Positions 19,891-30,010 are shown, numbered from the stretch's first letter. The stretch: 64,000 nt of DNA from Diplonema papillatum (GCA_030068145.1 JAPJBO010000758.1:47052-111051); one strand, 5' to 3'. Notes: a model not told the origin generated them from the letters alone. Program-made: numbers and translations.

Positions 19891-20141
19891 CTTCTGCCTC
19901 CGCCGCCTTCGCATTTGCAGGCACGAAACGAGAGTGGGGTAGCTGGCTTCGAGTGACCGGAACTCCTTGAAGCTCAGAACGCCGTCTCCGTCTGTGTCTG
20001 CCTTCACGAACATGCTTTCGATGAGTTGCGGCTCGAGGTTTAGCTCGCACCTCGTTAGACACGAAGAAAACGCGGTAAGCGAGACGCCTTGCCCGCCAGA
20101 CGCGATCTCGTCGTAGAGGCTGCGCTCCTTCATCGGGGCTG
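19891..20141 (-). CDS. EF-hand exon of the EF-hand/coiled-coil gene
   Basis: The exon has acceptor CACCTCAG|CAGCCCCG and donor CAGAAG|GTATGC. It encodes APMKERSLYDEIASGG and, later, a complete 12-residue EF-hand calcium loop, DTDGDGVLSFKE, flanked by helices (LIESMFVKA before, FRSLEASYP after). Asp, Asp, Asp, Ser and the final Glu occupy the expected ligand positions. Only one canonical loop is visible; the preceding helix-loop region may be a degenerate partner. The exon ends in phase 0 in QMRRRRRQK, which continues as coiled coil at 18512. It needs two bases to complete its first codon, which fits the proposed donor at 20815. Confidence 0.75.
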
Positions 20142-20170
20142 CTGAGGTGAAGTGAAGAGTGTGGAAACGG

Positions 20171-20385
20171 GTATAGTATTCTTGAGATTGAGTCCATGGG
20201 GTTTGGTATGAGAAAACGGGGTAGAGTATTCTTGAGATTGAGTCCATGGGGTTTGGTATGAGAAAACGGGGTAGAGTATTCTTGAGATTGAGTCCATGGG
20301 GTTTGGTATGAGAAAACGGGGTAGAGTATTCTTGAGATTGAGTCCATGGGGTTTGATATGAGAAAACGGGGTAGAGTACTCTCGG
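20171..20385. repeat. 50-bp tandem repeat, 4.3 copies, in the intron
   Basis: Exact 50-base period (GTAGAGTATTCTTGAGATTG at 20171, 20221, 20271, 20321 and a partial at 20371). It lies about 30 bases 5' of the EF-hand exon acceptor on the minus strand. Confidence 0.95.
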
Positions 20386-20394
20386 CAGATCTGT

Positions 20395-20735
20395 AGTGCC
20401 GCACATGCGATATTGTGCGATAATACGCGATAATATGCGATAATCGTCCGATTTCTGCTGAGCCATCAGACCCCCGATTTTCCCCGATTTCCCCGACAAA
20501 TTTGTCGGGGGCTACATGTATGTAGTACGTGCTGATAACGTACTGATTTCAGCACGTGTACACGTACCGATCCAGCATGTGTACAAAAAGAAATGCGTAG
20601 TTTTGTTTTATTCTTGGAAACTGAGAAAATCCCCCTAATCCGTGCCTCGTAACACACGGCTGCGATAATGCGAATGAAAATGCGATAATCGGCGCCAAAA
20701 TCCCAAATGCGATAATATGCGATAATGCGAATCGT
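20395..20735. repeat. Iteron-like ATGCGATAAT clusters at both ends of a 330-bp block
   Basis: Four to five copies of TGCGATA(A/T)T lie at 20403-20450 and again at 20660-20725, all in one orientation. The block between holds a 28-bp Penelope-like 3' end (20588-20615) and a GCTGATAACGTACTGA stretch also found at about 54300. Such direct clusters can be subterminal repeats of a DNA element, but no termini were identified. Confidence 0.6.
20588..20615 (-). mobile_element. Severely truncated Penelope-like 3' end (28 bp)
   Basis: It shares only AAGAAATGCGTAGTTTTG and the following TTTATTCTT with the pseudo-LTR. Sharing of the exact 3' terminus and loss of everything upstream is what 5'-truncated target-primed reverse transcription leaves. 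Confidence 0.65.
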
Positions 20736-20814
20736 TTGACCAGGCTATGTAGGATGGAAACGTTGGAAACGCATGGGGATCTGATTGGAAGCACACCTGA
20801 AGAGCTTCGAGCAC

Positions 20815-21154
20815 CTACGGTTCTGAAGCGGCTTGGGCTGAAGGGCGACTGCCTGCGCGGGCTCCTGTCGGTGGTTGCGGTCAGCGACCGTTCGAGGGCC
20901 AGGCTGACACTTTTCTCTGCCTTGTCGGCGTCCATGCGGGCCAATCGGCGGGTCATGCTCGAGGGCCGGATGGCAGACTTCAGCAGCGGGCTGCCCCTGC
21001 GGAACGGGCTGGCGTGCCGGATGGGGCTGTTGTGCCGGGTTGTCCTCGGCGAGACCGACAGAACGCTGGACGTGGCTTCCCGGTGCCTGTTTTCGAGCGA
21101 CAGCGCGGCGTCCCGGAGTCGGTCCGCCACTGCGGCGAGCCCACGGGATGTCAT
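20815..21154 (-). CDS. Proposed first coding exon of the EF-hand/coiled-coil gene
   Basis: It starts at ATG 21154 with MTSRGLAAVADRLRDAAL, followed by a basic Ser/Pro-rich head. Repeated SP motifs include SVSPRTTRHNSPIRHASP, RRGSP and RSPRRQSPFSPSR. A helical segment (ARMDADKAEKSVSLALERS) lies between them. The AG|GT donor at 20814/20815 leaves one base that completes with two bases of the EF-hand exon. SP-rich heads before coiled coils are common in cytoskeletal proteins and suggest phosphorylation sites, but the family is unknown. Copies of the first 63 codons and upstream sequence are at 21603-21787, 22279-22463 and 22823-23161. The start could equally be in one of those copies if they are spliced. 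Confidence 0.6.
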
Positions 21155-21221
21155 CGGCCCCCCTTCCCACCACTGGAGCCTCCCACCCCCTCCTGAAGCT
21201 CAATTCTTTTATCACCGCATG

Positions 21222-21274
21222 TTTTTTAGAGTTTAAAGTTCGCTTGAAGTTCCGGGATTTTACGGTGGTGACCT
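21222..21274 (-). promoter_or_regulatory. Recurrent upstream motif, candidate core promoter
   Basis: It lies about 70-120 bases before ATG 21154. On the plus strand it reads TTTTTAGAGTTTAAAGTTCG, then CTTGAAGTTCCGGGATTTTA. Related copies are at 21854, 21959, 23228 and 23340 in the duplicated upstream region and at 31418 upstream of the carboxypeptidase. Position and recurrence suggest a promoter element; no transcript evidence is available. Confidence 0.45.
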
Positions 21275-21602
21275 GGTTCTCTTAGAGCAAGGAAGGGCCA
21301 GCGTGTCATTCCGGGGTTTCAGGGTCTCTGTGTGACCGTTCATGATCTCTTAGAGCAAGTAAGGGTCAGCGTGTCACTGGGGACAATCGCCGTGTTTTTA
21401 GTGACAGTTTTTAAGGCCATTTCAGGGTGATTTTCATGTTGTCTTGTGGTGTCCTTTGGGGGGTTAGGTGGTAGTCGGGCCCTTCCTGGTGGCCACGGGT
21501 GATTTGGTCGCGATAGGGTCCTTTTAGGGTCTGAGTCCTTGTGACATGAGGTGGACGTCTTGCCAGGCATGCCTCCTAAATGTCAAGCCAAAGACAGACT
21601 AA

Positions 21603-21787
21603 ATGGCAGACTTCAGCAGCGGGCTGCCCCTGCGGAACGGGCTGGCGTGCCGGATGGGGCTGTTGTGCCGGGTTGTCCTCGGCGAGACCGACAGAACGCT
21701 GGGCGTGGCTTCCCGGTGCCTGTTTTCGAGCGACAGCGCGGCGTCCCGGAGTCGGTCCGCCACTGCGGCGAGCCCACGGGATGTCAT
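21603..21787 (-). pseudogene. Second copy of the gene 5' end (63 codons plus upstream region)
   Basis: Same ATG context (MTSRGLAAVADRL...) and nearly the same sequence as 21154 downwards. The homology stops after LLKSAI, where TTTAGTCTGTC replaces the SP-rich continuation and a stop follows. The copied unit includes the upstream motif and about 430 bases of flank. It could act as an extra promoter or 5' exon, but the ORF is truncated. Confidence 0.7.
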
Positions 21788-22278
21788 CGGCCCCCCTTCC
21801 CACCACTGGAGCCTCCCACCCCCTCCTGAAGCTCAATTCTTTTAACACCGCATGTTTTTTAGAGTTTAAAGTTCGCTTGAAGTTCCGGGAATTTACGGTG
21901 GTGACCTGGTTCTCTTAGAGCAAGTAAGGGCCAGCGTGTCATTGGGGACAATCGTCGTGTTTTTAGAGTTAAAGTTCGCTTGAAATTCCGGGGTTTCAGG
22001 GTCTCTGTGTGACCGTTCGTGATCTCCTAGAGCAAGTAAGGGTCAGCGTGTCACTGGGGACAATCGCCGTGTTTTAGTGACAGTTTTTAAGGCCATTTCA
22101 GGGTGATTTTCATGTTGTCTTATGGTGTCCTTTGGGGGGTTAGGTGGTAGTCGGGCCCTTCCTGGTGGCCACGGGTGATTTGGTCGCGATAGGGTCCTTT
22201 TAGGGTCTGAGTCCTTGTGACATGAGGTGGACGTCTTGCCAGGCATGCCTCCTAAATGTCAAGCCAAAGACAGACTAA

Positions 22279-22463
22279 ATGGCAGACTTCAGCAGCGGGC
22301 TGCCCCTGCGGAACGGGCTGGCGTGCCGGATGGGGCTGTTGTGCCGGGTTGTCCTCGGCGAGACCGACAGAACGCTGGGCGTGGCTTCCCGGTGCCTGTT
22401 TTCGAGCGACAGCGCGGCGTCCCGGAGTCGGTCCGCCACTGCGGCGAGCCCGCGGGATGTCAT
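22279..22463 (-). pseudogene. Third copy of the gene 5' end
   Basis: It lies exactly 676 bases from the copy at 21603-21787 and is almost identical to it, including the truncation after LLKSAI. Upstream on the minus strand the flank diverges (CCTGGTGAACGTCG), so the next unit begins differently. Confidence 0.7.
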
Positions 22464-22822
22464 CGGTCCCCCTTCCCACCACTGGAGCCTCCCACCCCCT
22501 CCTGGTGAACGTCGAATACTAACATCCCATGTTTTTAGAGCGTAAGTTTTTGGGGTCATTTCAGGGTCATTTCATGGTGCCTTTGGCGGCTAGGTTCTAG
22601 TCGGGCCCTTCTTGGTCTTTTGGGCCATCATCGGTGTGTGTTTTTGAGGCAGATTATGGGGGCATTTCAGGGTGGTTTCATGGTGCGTGTGGTGCCCTGT
22701 TTGGGGTTACGTTCTAGTCGGGCTCTTTCTGGTGGCCATGATTATTTGGACTGAGTCCTCGTGACGTGAGGCGGACGTCTTGCCATGCCAAAAGAACCCA
22801 GACCCTAAATGTCAAGCGGCAG

Positions 22823-23161
22823 ACGTCGGCAGCGGGCTGCCCCTGCGGGCTCGTGCCGGATGGGACTGTTGTGCCGGGTTGTCCTCGGCGAGACCGACAC
22901 AACGCTGGACGTGGCTTTCCGGTGCTCAAAGGCAAAAAATACTTGTATGTAGCTGGTGATTTTACTAAATATTGGTAGTTGGCAGCGTACTTCATGAAAC
23001 TTGCAAGTAAAGCGCACACACACAAATCAGGCGCTGAAATCCACCTATCGGACCCGGACGTATCTTTGACGCCGCAGAGCTACGTGATCGCGAATGTGAC
23101 GAGCGACAGCGCGGCGTCCCGGAGTCGGTCCGCCACTGCGGCGAGCCCACGGGATGTCATC
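22823..23161 (-). pseudogene. Fourth, interrupted copy of the gene 5' end
   Basis: The copy is split in two (22823-22935 and 23098-23161) by about 160 unrelated bases. The 3' half has small deletions. It lies beyond the third unit, and the upstream motif follows again at 23228 and 23340. Confidence 0.65.
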
Positions 23162-23851
23162 GGCCCCCCTTCCCACCACCGGAGCCTCCCACCCCCTCCT
23201 GAAGCTCAATTCTTTTAACACCGCATGTTTTTTAGAGTTTAAAGTTCGCTTGAAGTTCCGGGATTTTACGGTGGTGACCTTTGTCAAATCGTTCTCTTAG
23301 AGCAAGTAAGGGGCAGCGTGTCATTGGGGACAATCGTCGTGTTTTTAGAGTTTAAAGTTCGCTTGAAATTCCGGGGTTTCAGGGTCTCTGTGTGACCGTT
23401 CATGATCTCTTAGAGCAACATTTTCATGGTGTCTTATGGTGTCCTTTGGGGGGTTAGGTGGTAGTCGGGCCCTTCCTGGTGGCCACGGTGATGTGGTAGG
23501 GTCCTTTTCGGTCATTTCACGGTCATTGCAGGGTTATTTCACAGTCATTTCGTGGTGCCTGTTGTGGCTAGGTCCTACGGGAGGGCTGGCCGCTGACCCG
23601 CATCAAAGGAGAGCACTGTCGAAAGAAGCGCGGAAGCTGGAATGAAGCTGCCTCAGATGAAAAAACAACGACAGCCGGACGTGAGCGGTCGTCTCTTTTT
23701 GGGGATGTTCATGAAGGAAGCAAGCGGGGAGGAGAAGGAATGGGAGGAGGGCGGTGATCTCGTCATCACAACGGGCACGGCGGAGTCTTCTCTGGGAAGC
23801 AAGAGCTGACTGATCACGATCATGCGAATAAATGGCGGGGGGGGGGGGGTA

Positions 23852-25058
23852 GGGGGGGTCAAAAGGTCTTTTTTTGCGTCAAAATGGTGACATTTTCAGC
23901 CTGTAGACTTAACGGCAGTTTAAGGCTAAAAAAACATGCAACCCGCCTCAGAAATGCCCGGAAACGTGTTTTTGGGGAAAGTTTCATGGAAAATGGCCCA
24001 GGGGGGGGTGTATTAGTTGATGGTTTTAGGGTGGACACCGTTTGGTACCGGCTAGCAGCCTGTGTGTGTGCTTCACTGTTCATACCATGCAAAGATGAGG
24101 CTACAATCACGTGCAGGCAGCCACAAATGGAAGCAACAAAAGGGCAAACGACACCCAGGAGGAAGGCAGCTATGAACGTTGCTCGTCTGGATGGTTAACA
24201 ACGTCCCAAAAGGTTCTCTGGGTCTTGCGCAAGCTGAGGTGTTGTTGACACCGCAGGCAGCAGCTCTTCCCCGAACTGCTGCTGGGGCGATATTCACAAA
24301 GTTCGATGTCTTTCCGAGAAAAACAATGAGATGCTCTCATCCGTAGTGGGATTTTCCAGATCCCAACGTTTTTGTTGAAGGGATGCACGCGACAGTGTCT
24401 TTTATTCAAGTTCGCCTTTCGTACACCACCCCGAAAGGGTCGCATTGCACACGCACGGAAGACAATACTGGTCACCGGGGTGTATCTGGTACCTAACCCC
24501 AACGCACGTTGAGCTTGAACAAAAATAGAAAACTGGACTTGAACGAAAAGGTTCGGCGGTGGATTCATAGGGCTGCCACGACATAGCAGCTCAGGGCAGG
24601 GTATCTGCAGCTTGCGGTAGCACGCTACACGACACAGGCCACTACGAAAGCTGGCGCTGACGTCAAGGACTCGAGGGGGCGGCACGTTACGAAGCCGTAC
24701 CTCATTGAGTCGCTTGTCGATGCCTCCTACGAAGCCCCACCATCCCCAACTCTCAGGAAAGTCTTTTGAGTAAAAATACATAGGTTTGGGCAGTGTTGTT
24801 TTCCTTCTTCGGTTCATGCTGTCACTATTTTTGGGGTTGTCACCTAAAAAGAAGAACACCGGTACCAAACGGTGTCCACCCTGAGTCCAAAAATTGGGCA
24901 CTCGTAAAAAGGCCTTTTCGGGGCACTTCAGCAGCCAAAAAGCATGTTTTAGGCATTTCTATACGGTTCTGGGGCGGTTTACCAAATTTTATTGCCTTTT
25001 AGGAGCCCCTATGTGGTTCCCAAAAAAATGACCTATTTTGACAGCTTTTGACCCCCCC
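23852..25058 (-). mobile_element. Element A, copy 1: TIR element flanked by TA
   Basis: The termini GGGGGGGTCAAAAGG and the inverted CTTTTGACCCCCCC are flanked on both sides by TA. A second copy of about 98% visible identity is at 56505-57714, in the same orientation. The longest ORF (24170-24901, minus, 243 codons) contains KDFPESWGWWGFVGGIDKR and a Cys-rich end; in copy 2 it is split by a frameshift. The GGIDK stretch faintly recalls piggyBac-type transposases, but this is weak, and TA target duplication would fit Tc1/mariner-type insertion instead. Confidence 0.8.
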
Positions 25059-25060
25059 TA

Positions 25061-26357
25061 GGGCTAAGTTGGATGGAAACGCCGTTTCTTTTAGTTTTTT
25101 CGAAATATGGAAACGGAAACGGAAACGGAAACGGAAACGTTTCCGTTTCTTTTAAAAGAAACGCCAGAAGGCTCCTCGTGCTGAGGGGTCCTATAGGATA
25201 CCACTTCGCGGGTCCTTCTGTGTGTCCGTCGGGTGTCCGTTTCCAGCCAAATTTTGGCTTTCCTTTCAGAGGGCGGGATCACCTTCTTCTTTTGATCTAC
25301 CAGCGGGCACTTCTCTTCCTCCGTCTTCTGGCGGGCTCTCTGACTCTTCAGGGCCCTTCCTGGGCTGTTCTTCGACTTGGCTCGGCCCCTTCTTGTGTGT
25401 CGTCGCGGTCTCGTTTGTGCAGAGCAGTCGCTGATGCTCACCGCTTTCTTTCGTCGGCGATCTGAGACGAGCAAATAGGAAACCACAAGCTAATGATGCA
25501 GAATGTCGTTACATGCGGATGCTGAGGTTTTCTGGCACCAGATTCCACTCTTCTGTGCCTACCACTTCGTCCTCTGCTGCTTCCAACCCACGTTCTCATG
25601 TTTACTTGTATCGGCGGCCGTGCCGCGTGGGGCTTTTTGAATCTGCAGTCCTCTTCTGCATTGTCGGTGGTTCTTCCTGCCGTCGCTGTCTATGCTCCGA
25701 CAACACCGCCCGATGGTGCCCCTTCCGGTGACGGTTGCCACCCGTCGTCGTATGCAAGGTGCACTGTGGCAATCGATGTTTAACACACACGTTACTGCGT
25801 GGCCATCGCTTTTCTGGCGGGTTCAACATTGCCCCGGCATACGTGTGCCCTTCTCACCTCCTGATGCTGCTTGCACTCCCTCTTTGTCTTACGCCGCTGA
25901 AAACCCCGGTCTTGTAGCCTGTGGTGCGGCGGTGCTCCCGCTGTCCTGAACGATCGTATCTGTATAGCCTATTATTGGAAGCGGATGTGCTTTCCCGATC
26001 GTCTTCAGCGCGTTGGCCAACGGCCTCGCATAACAGAGCATCGTCGCCACAACAGCCATTGGTATAAAGAGCTGCAGACCTCAAAGTCATCACAACCGGA
26101 TGCGTGTGGTTGCGCGGTCGCAACTCTTATGCTTCTTTCCTCCCTCTTTTTCGGAGCCTCCTTGTCCATGGTTTCCCACTGGATTGCGGGGTCCGCCGTT
26201 CGAACACATTTCCGGTCGGACCTTCAGCCAGTATACTAGTGGCATACCAGCCGTTTCTTTTGAAAAGAAACGGCGTTTCCATCCACCGCCAAAAAGAAGG
26301 AAACGGAAACGGAAACGGAAACGGAAACGTTTCCAACGTTTCCATCCTACATAGCCC
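25061..26357. mobile_element. Element B, copy 1: TIR element sharing a TA with element A
   Basis: It begins GGGCTAAGTTGGATGGAAAC and ends with the inverted GTTTCCATCCTACATAGCCC, with TA on both sides; the left TA is also the right flank of A. Tandem GGAAAC units and short GAAACG foldbacks lie inside each end. A second copy at 57717-58966 is inverted. No ORF is convincing, so it is probably non-autonomous. Confidence 0.85.
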
Positions 26358-26370
26358 TAGGGGGGGGGGG

Positions 26371-26695
26371 GATTGCAAGAAGGTGCTTGGAATGGGTATG
26401 TGCTCAACACCGCACTGGTCCCGTCTGCGCCGTGTTTCGGTCCTTTTAAGCCACGGACTCATAAGGCGGACCATCATCAGCGCGGAACCTGAGTGTCTGC
26501 AGACAGGACAGCGGTGTGAGTCTGGTTTGTCGGCGGCTGTTCGTAGTTCGTCACAGCCAGGACCACCCGTGCTACCAGAGCACAGGCGAATCCGTCACGG
26601 GGAGAAGGCCCCTACAACCGTGTCTGAGCAATCAGTTAAAAACCTCAGGGCACTCGCCCTGAGTGTGACTGCGACTCGCTAGGCAACACTGACTT
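26371..26695 (+). repeat. Family C copy directly after element B
   Basis: It is joined to B through a run of 13 G. It is full-length compared with the copy at 55800, up to CGCTAGGCAACACTGACTTG. Confidence 0.85.
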
Positions 26696-26795
26696 GTCCA
26701 CTGTGCTCTGCGGAGTTTACTTCGCAGATTGCCACCGTAAATAGAAGACAAGTCAGTGCTTCTTTTTACGGTGGCAATCTGTGAAGTAAACTGGA
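26690..26795. repeat. Inverted duplication (foldback) at the C boundary
   Basis: TTTACTTCGCAGATTGCCAC (from 26717) is matched by the inverted GTGGCAATCTGTGAAGTAAA (to 26791), inside outer CACTGACTTGTC/GACAAGTCAGTG arms. The homologous locus at 56120-56165 has a single unit, so one arm was duplicated in inverse here. Confidence 0.8.
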
Positions 26796-26934
26796 CATGG
26801 GGTTGCCGTGTGCAGCACGGGAGGATAGTTGAGTTGCGGCTCTCGACTGAGGAGAAAAAAAAAAAAAAAACGTTCTAGAAAAGAAGAATAGGTGCTCCGA
26901 CCTCTTTGCCGGCACCCAAACTCAACGCTCAACG

Positions 26935-27115
26935 ACTCCACTCGAGGGACTGCCTTGTGCTCATTTCGAAGGAGGCTAGAGAGGAAGAAATGCGTAGTTT
27001 TGTTTTATTATTTTACTTGTTAGTTGTCGACAATCAACAAGTAAACCGAAAACAATACAACTACAGTGGGTCTTTACTGTTGAACGCTTACGCCCGCCAC
27101 TGATTTAATGAATTC
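26935..27115. repeat. Family F repeat containing a 48-bp Penelope-like insertion
   Basis: F sequence ACTCGAGGGACTGCCTTGTG (about 26939) is interrupted at 26985-27033 by a pseudo-LTR 3' end and resumes with AAAACAATACAACTAC. The F copy at 35425 reads straight through this point, giving an empty-site comparison. Confidence 0.8.
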
Positions 27116-27289
27116 AAAACGCTGTCGTCCCTGGACTACTCAGCATCGGAGCGCGCGTAACGCCCGATGCATCCCATCGCAGATGAGCGGTCACAGACCA
27201 GCTTACGCGCCAAGGTGTGGAGTTGACCCCGATAATAAAACACAGTGTTTCGCGTGAGCTCCAGCACATTTACCTCCTTTGAGGTTTCG

Positions 27290-27900
27290 CCACTGCCAGT
27301 CTCCTCAAGTATTTTCCTACAGAGCAGATGCTTATACAACAACAAAATACTCGAGGCTTACGTCGAAGGAGGTTAGAGCGGGGGAAACAGTACAACTACA
27401 AAAGTGGGTCTTTTTTGTTGAACGATGTGGGGTACAGCACATTTACCTCCTTTGATCTTTTGCAGCTGGCAGCCTCCTCAAGTATTTCCTACAAAGCAGA
27501 TGCTTATACAACAACAAAATACTCGAGGCTTACATCGAAGGAGGTTAGAGCGGGGGAAACAGACAACTACAAAAGTGGGTCTTTTTTGTTGAACGATGTG
27601 GGGTACAGCACATTTACCTCCTTTGATCTTTTGCAGCTGGCAGCCTCCTCAAGTATTTTCCTACAAAGCAGATGCTTATACAACAAAAAATACTCGAGGC
27701 TTACATCGAAGGAGGTTAGAGCGGGGGAAACAGTACAACTACAAAAGTGGGTCTTTTTTGTTGAACGATTACGCCCGCCACTGAACCCAGATTCACCTGT
27801 GTTTCGTGTGGGGTACAGCACATTTACCTCCTTTGATCTTTTGCAGCTGGCAGCCTCCTCAAGTATTTCCTGCAAAGCAGGTGCCTATACAACAATAAAA
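27290..27900. repeat. Family F internal tandem units
   Basis: GTGGGGTACAGCACATTTAC recurs at 27428, 27597 and 27806, and TCGAAGGAGGTTAGAGCGGG alternates with it, giving units of about 170-210 bp. Single units occur at 35560-35640 and 37785-37965. Confidence 0.85.
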
Positions 27901-27946
27901 AAAAAAAACAGAAAAGACAAAGAAAAACGTATGTTTTCGCCTCTTT

Positions 27947-28345
27947 CTAAAACTTTTGGTCGTTGAAGAACCGGGTTATGAAGGCGAGGGCGGGGCCTGG
28001 CTGGAAGGTGGGCACCATGTGGCCCGCGAGTCTGATCGTGATGAAGGTGAACGTCTTCCCCGGGACGCCGGTGACGTTGTAGTTGGTCGCATAACCGGCC
28101 GGGATACCGCTGGAGGCGTACCACGGGTGCCACGCCTGCGTCTTGGTCATGTGGCCGTCGGCGGCCATCTTCGTGGTCCATTCCTCGTTGCCCACGTACG
28201 GCACGCAGATGTCCGCGTCTCCGTTGTAAATGAGGACGCGGATCTTCTTGATCAGCGCTGGGTACAGCAGCCTCGAAGCCGGCCCGCTCTGCTGGTAGCG
28301 GAAGCTGCTGTTCCCGGGAACGCCGACGTGCAGCGCCGATTGGAC
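27947..28345 (-). CDS. Last exon of serine carboxypeptidase (peptidase S10)
   Basis: The acceptor CTCAAACAG precedes GTCCAATCG at 28345, in phase 0. It encodes VQSALHVGVPGNSSF, the catalytic-Asp region NGDADICVP (Asp in DICVP) and the catalytic-His region AGHMVPTFQP, ending FFNDQKF with a TAG stop. Family S10 proteins have the order Ser, Asp, His; Ser is in the exon at 30314-31357. Joined to that exon the sequence reads FFNTPQ|VQSALHV, the normal S10 arrangement, for a 480-residue product of typical length. A partial copy lies at 28672-28832 in the intron. Confidence 0.88.
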   Translation of the reverse strand, partial: VQSALHVGVPGNSSFRYQQSGPASRLLYPALIKKIRVLIYNGDADICVPYVGNEEWTTKMAADGHMTKTQAWHPWYASSGIPAGYATNYNVTGVPGKTFTFITIRLAGHMVPTFQPGPALAFITRFFNDQKF

Positions 28346-28671
28346 CTGTTTGAGGGGTGGGAAATACTTTGTTTGCTGTTGGTGCCATCCAATTTTGTCA
28401 CCCATTTTTTTTTTTTTTGCCTTCTTCGAGGGAATCTTGAGGGAATGCAAGAGGTTCGTTTCTTTCATTTACTTGGGTGGGATGACTTTGTTGTTGTTGT
28501 TGTACCTCTGGAGGCCAAGGGTTTTGTTTCGGGGGGGTGTAGTCGGTTTTTTAGTGTTTTCGACAGAATCTTGCCTCTCAAATGCATGGTTGACGCCAGC
28601 ATCAAGTCTTCTTTGAGGGAATGTCGAGTAGTGCAAGAGGTTCGTTTCCTTCAATTATTTCCCCTGGTTGG

Positions 28672-28832
28672 TTGCCCACGTACGGCACGCAGATGTCCGC
28701 GTCTCCGTTGTAGATGAGGACGCGGATCTTCTTGATCAGCGTTGGGTACAGCAGCCGCCTCGAAGCCGGCCCGCTCTGCTGGCAGCGGAAGCTGCTGTTC
28801 CCGGGAACGCCGACGTGCAGCGACGATTGGAC
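28672..28832 (-). pseudogene. Truncated copy of the last carboxypeptidase exon
   Basis: It carries the same acceptor and VQSSLHVGVPGNSSFRCQ, with an extra Arg codon (SRRLLYP). It ends at PYVGNQ, before the region containing the catalytic His. It lies in the intron in the same orientation. If spliced in, it would truncate the enzyme. Confidence 0.8.
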
Positions 28833-29349
28833 CTGTTTGAGGGGTGGGAGAGACTCTGTATAGAGTGACAATACGCTTGGGGTATCCGTGGCTTTCAATA
28901 ATCTCCTGGCGCCCGTCGAAAGGGATCCTATTAGGTGTCGGAATAGCTGCTAAGGGTTGATGCTTTGTCGACGATATGACGTCGTTCTGATGCCTGGCGA
29001 CTTTGTTTCATTTTTTTTGTTTTGCTTGATTGTCTTCCCTTGTGGACCTCTTGAATTTCTCGAACGTTAGCCTTTTTTTGGTTTGATTCGAAGGGCACGT
29101 CTCATGTGTGCTTGGGAGCGTCAAGTCTCCTTCGATGAAGATGATGTTGTACAGACAACGAATGTAAAAATGGGAAAAGGGAGTGTAGGACTGGCTAAGT
29201 AAGTAAGTAGGCATATTTGAAGGGGGAACTTGTACTAGTGATTGGGCAATGTATGTGTCATGCGTCTTCGCTGGGGAAAAGGGGAGTGGGGGGGGTTTTG
29301 CAGGAAACGTGCTTGGAATGGATATAGGGGGTAGAGGGAGCTGGCACAC

Positions 29350-29526
29350 CTGCGGGGTGTTGAACGTGGTCATGGCAGCCTCGCCGCCGCAGGCCTACTC
29401 GTACCCGCCGGCCAGGTCCGCCAGGTACGCCTTGCTCGGGGTGGGGTCGATCTCGCCGCGGAGGTACTTCGCGAGCCACAGCGGCGTCTTGCCAGACCGC
29501 TCGTACCACTCGGCCGCGCCGTTCTT
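29350..29526 (-). pseudogene. Duplicated internal carboxypeptidase exon, copy A
   Basis: It repeats codons for AAEWYERSGKTPLWLAKYLR to TPQ from the 3' end of the first exon, with the same CAG|GTGTGC-type donor. An in-frame AG lies before AAGAACGG, which would make a 59-codon phase 0-0 cassette. It lacks one codon compared with the other copies. It may be an unused duplicate or an alternative exon. Confidence 0.65.
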
Positions 29527-29830
29527 CTCCTCGTATTCTCGCGACATACCAGACCAATCAAAAGTTAGAACTTATCCGTGGAAATCTCAGTAAAACGTTC
29601 AGTTTCAGACAGAACCCTGTCTCTCATGCACTGCTTGGAGCGAAGATGATGTAGGAAAAGAAGTGTAAAAATGGGGGGGGGGGGAACGGAGTGTAGGCAT
29701 ATTTTAGGGGGGGAAACTCGTAGAGCAGTTATCATGCATGTTTGATGTTTCTTCTCTCGGAGAAAGGGAGTCGGGAGTTTGGAGAAAACGTGCTTGGAAT
29801 GGATATAGGGGGTGGAGGAAGCTAGCACAC

Positions 29831-30010
29831 CTGCGGGGTGTTGAAGAACGTGGTCATGGCAGCCTCACCGCCGCAGGCCCACTCGTACCCGCCGGCCAGG
29901 TCCGCCAGGTACGCCTTGCTCGGGGGCGGGTCGATCTCGCCGCGGAGGTACTTCGCGAGCCACAGCGGCGTCTTGCCGGACCGCTCGTACCACTCGGCCG
30001 CGCCGTTCTT
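29831..30010 (-). pseudogene. Duplicated internal carboxypeptidase exon, copy B
   Basis: A 60-codon repeat of the same segment (AAEWYERSGKTPLWLAKYLR, then GEIDPPPSK where the first exon has GEIDPTPSK), 480 bases from copy A and 483 from the original. Both ends are phase 0 if the AG before AAGAACGG is the acceptor. Each repeat unit also carries the same downstream intron sequence. Confidence 0.65.

Noticed and set aside
24170-24901. piggyBac-type transposase in element A
   Set aside because: Only a GGIDK stretch and some Cys residues resemble that family. No aspartate triad was seen, and flanks are TA rather than TTAA.
27328-27966. 212-codon ORF over 27.3-27.9 kb
   Set aside because: It reads through tandem family F units, with identical peptide repeats arising from DNA repeats, and overlaps the carboxypeptidase last exon antisense.
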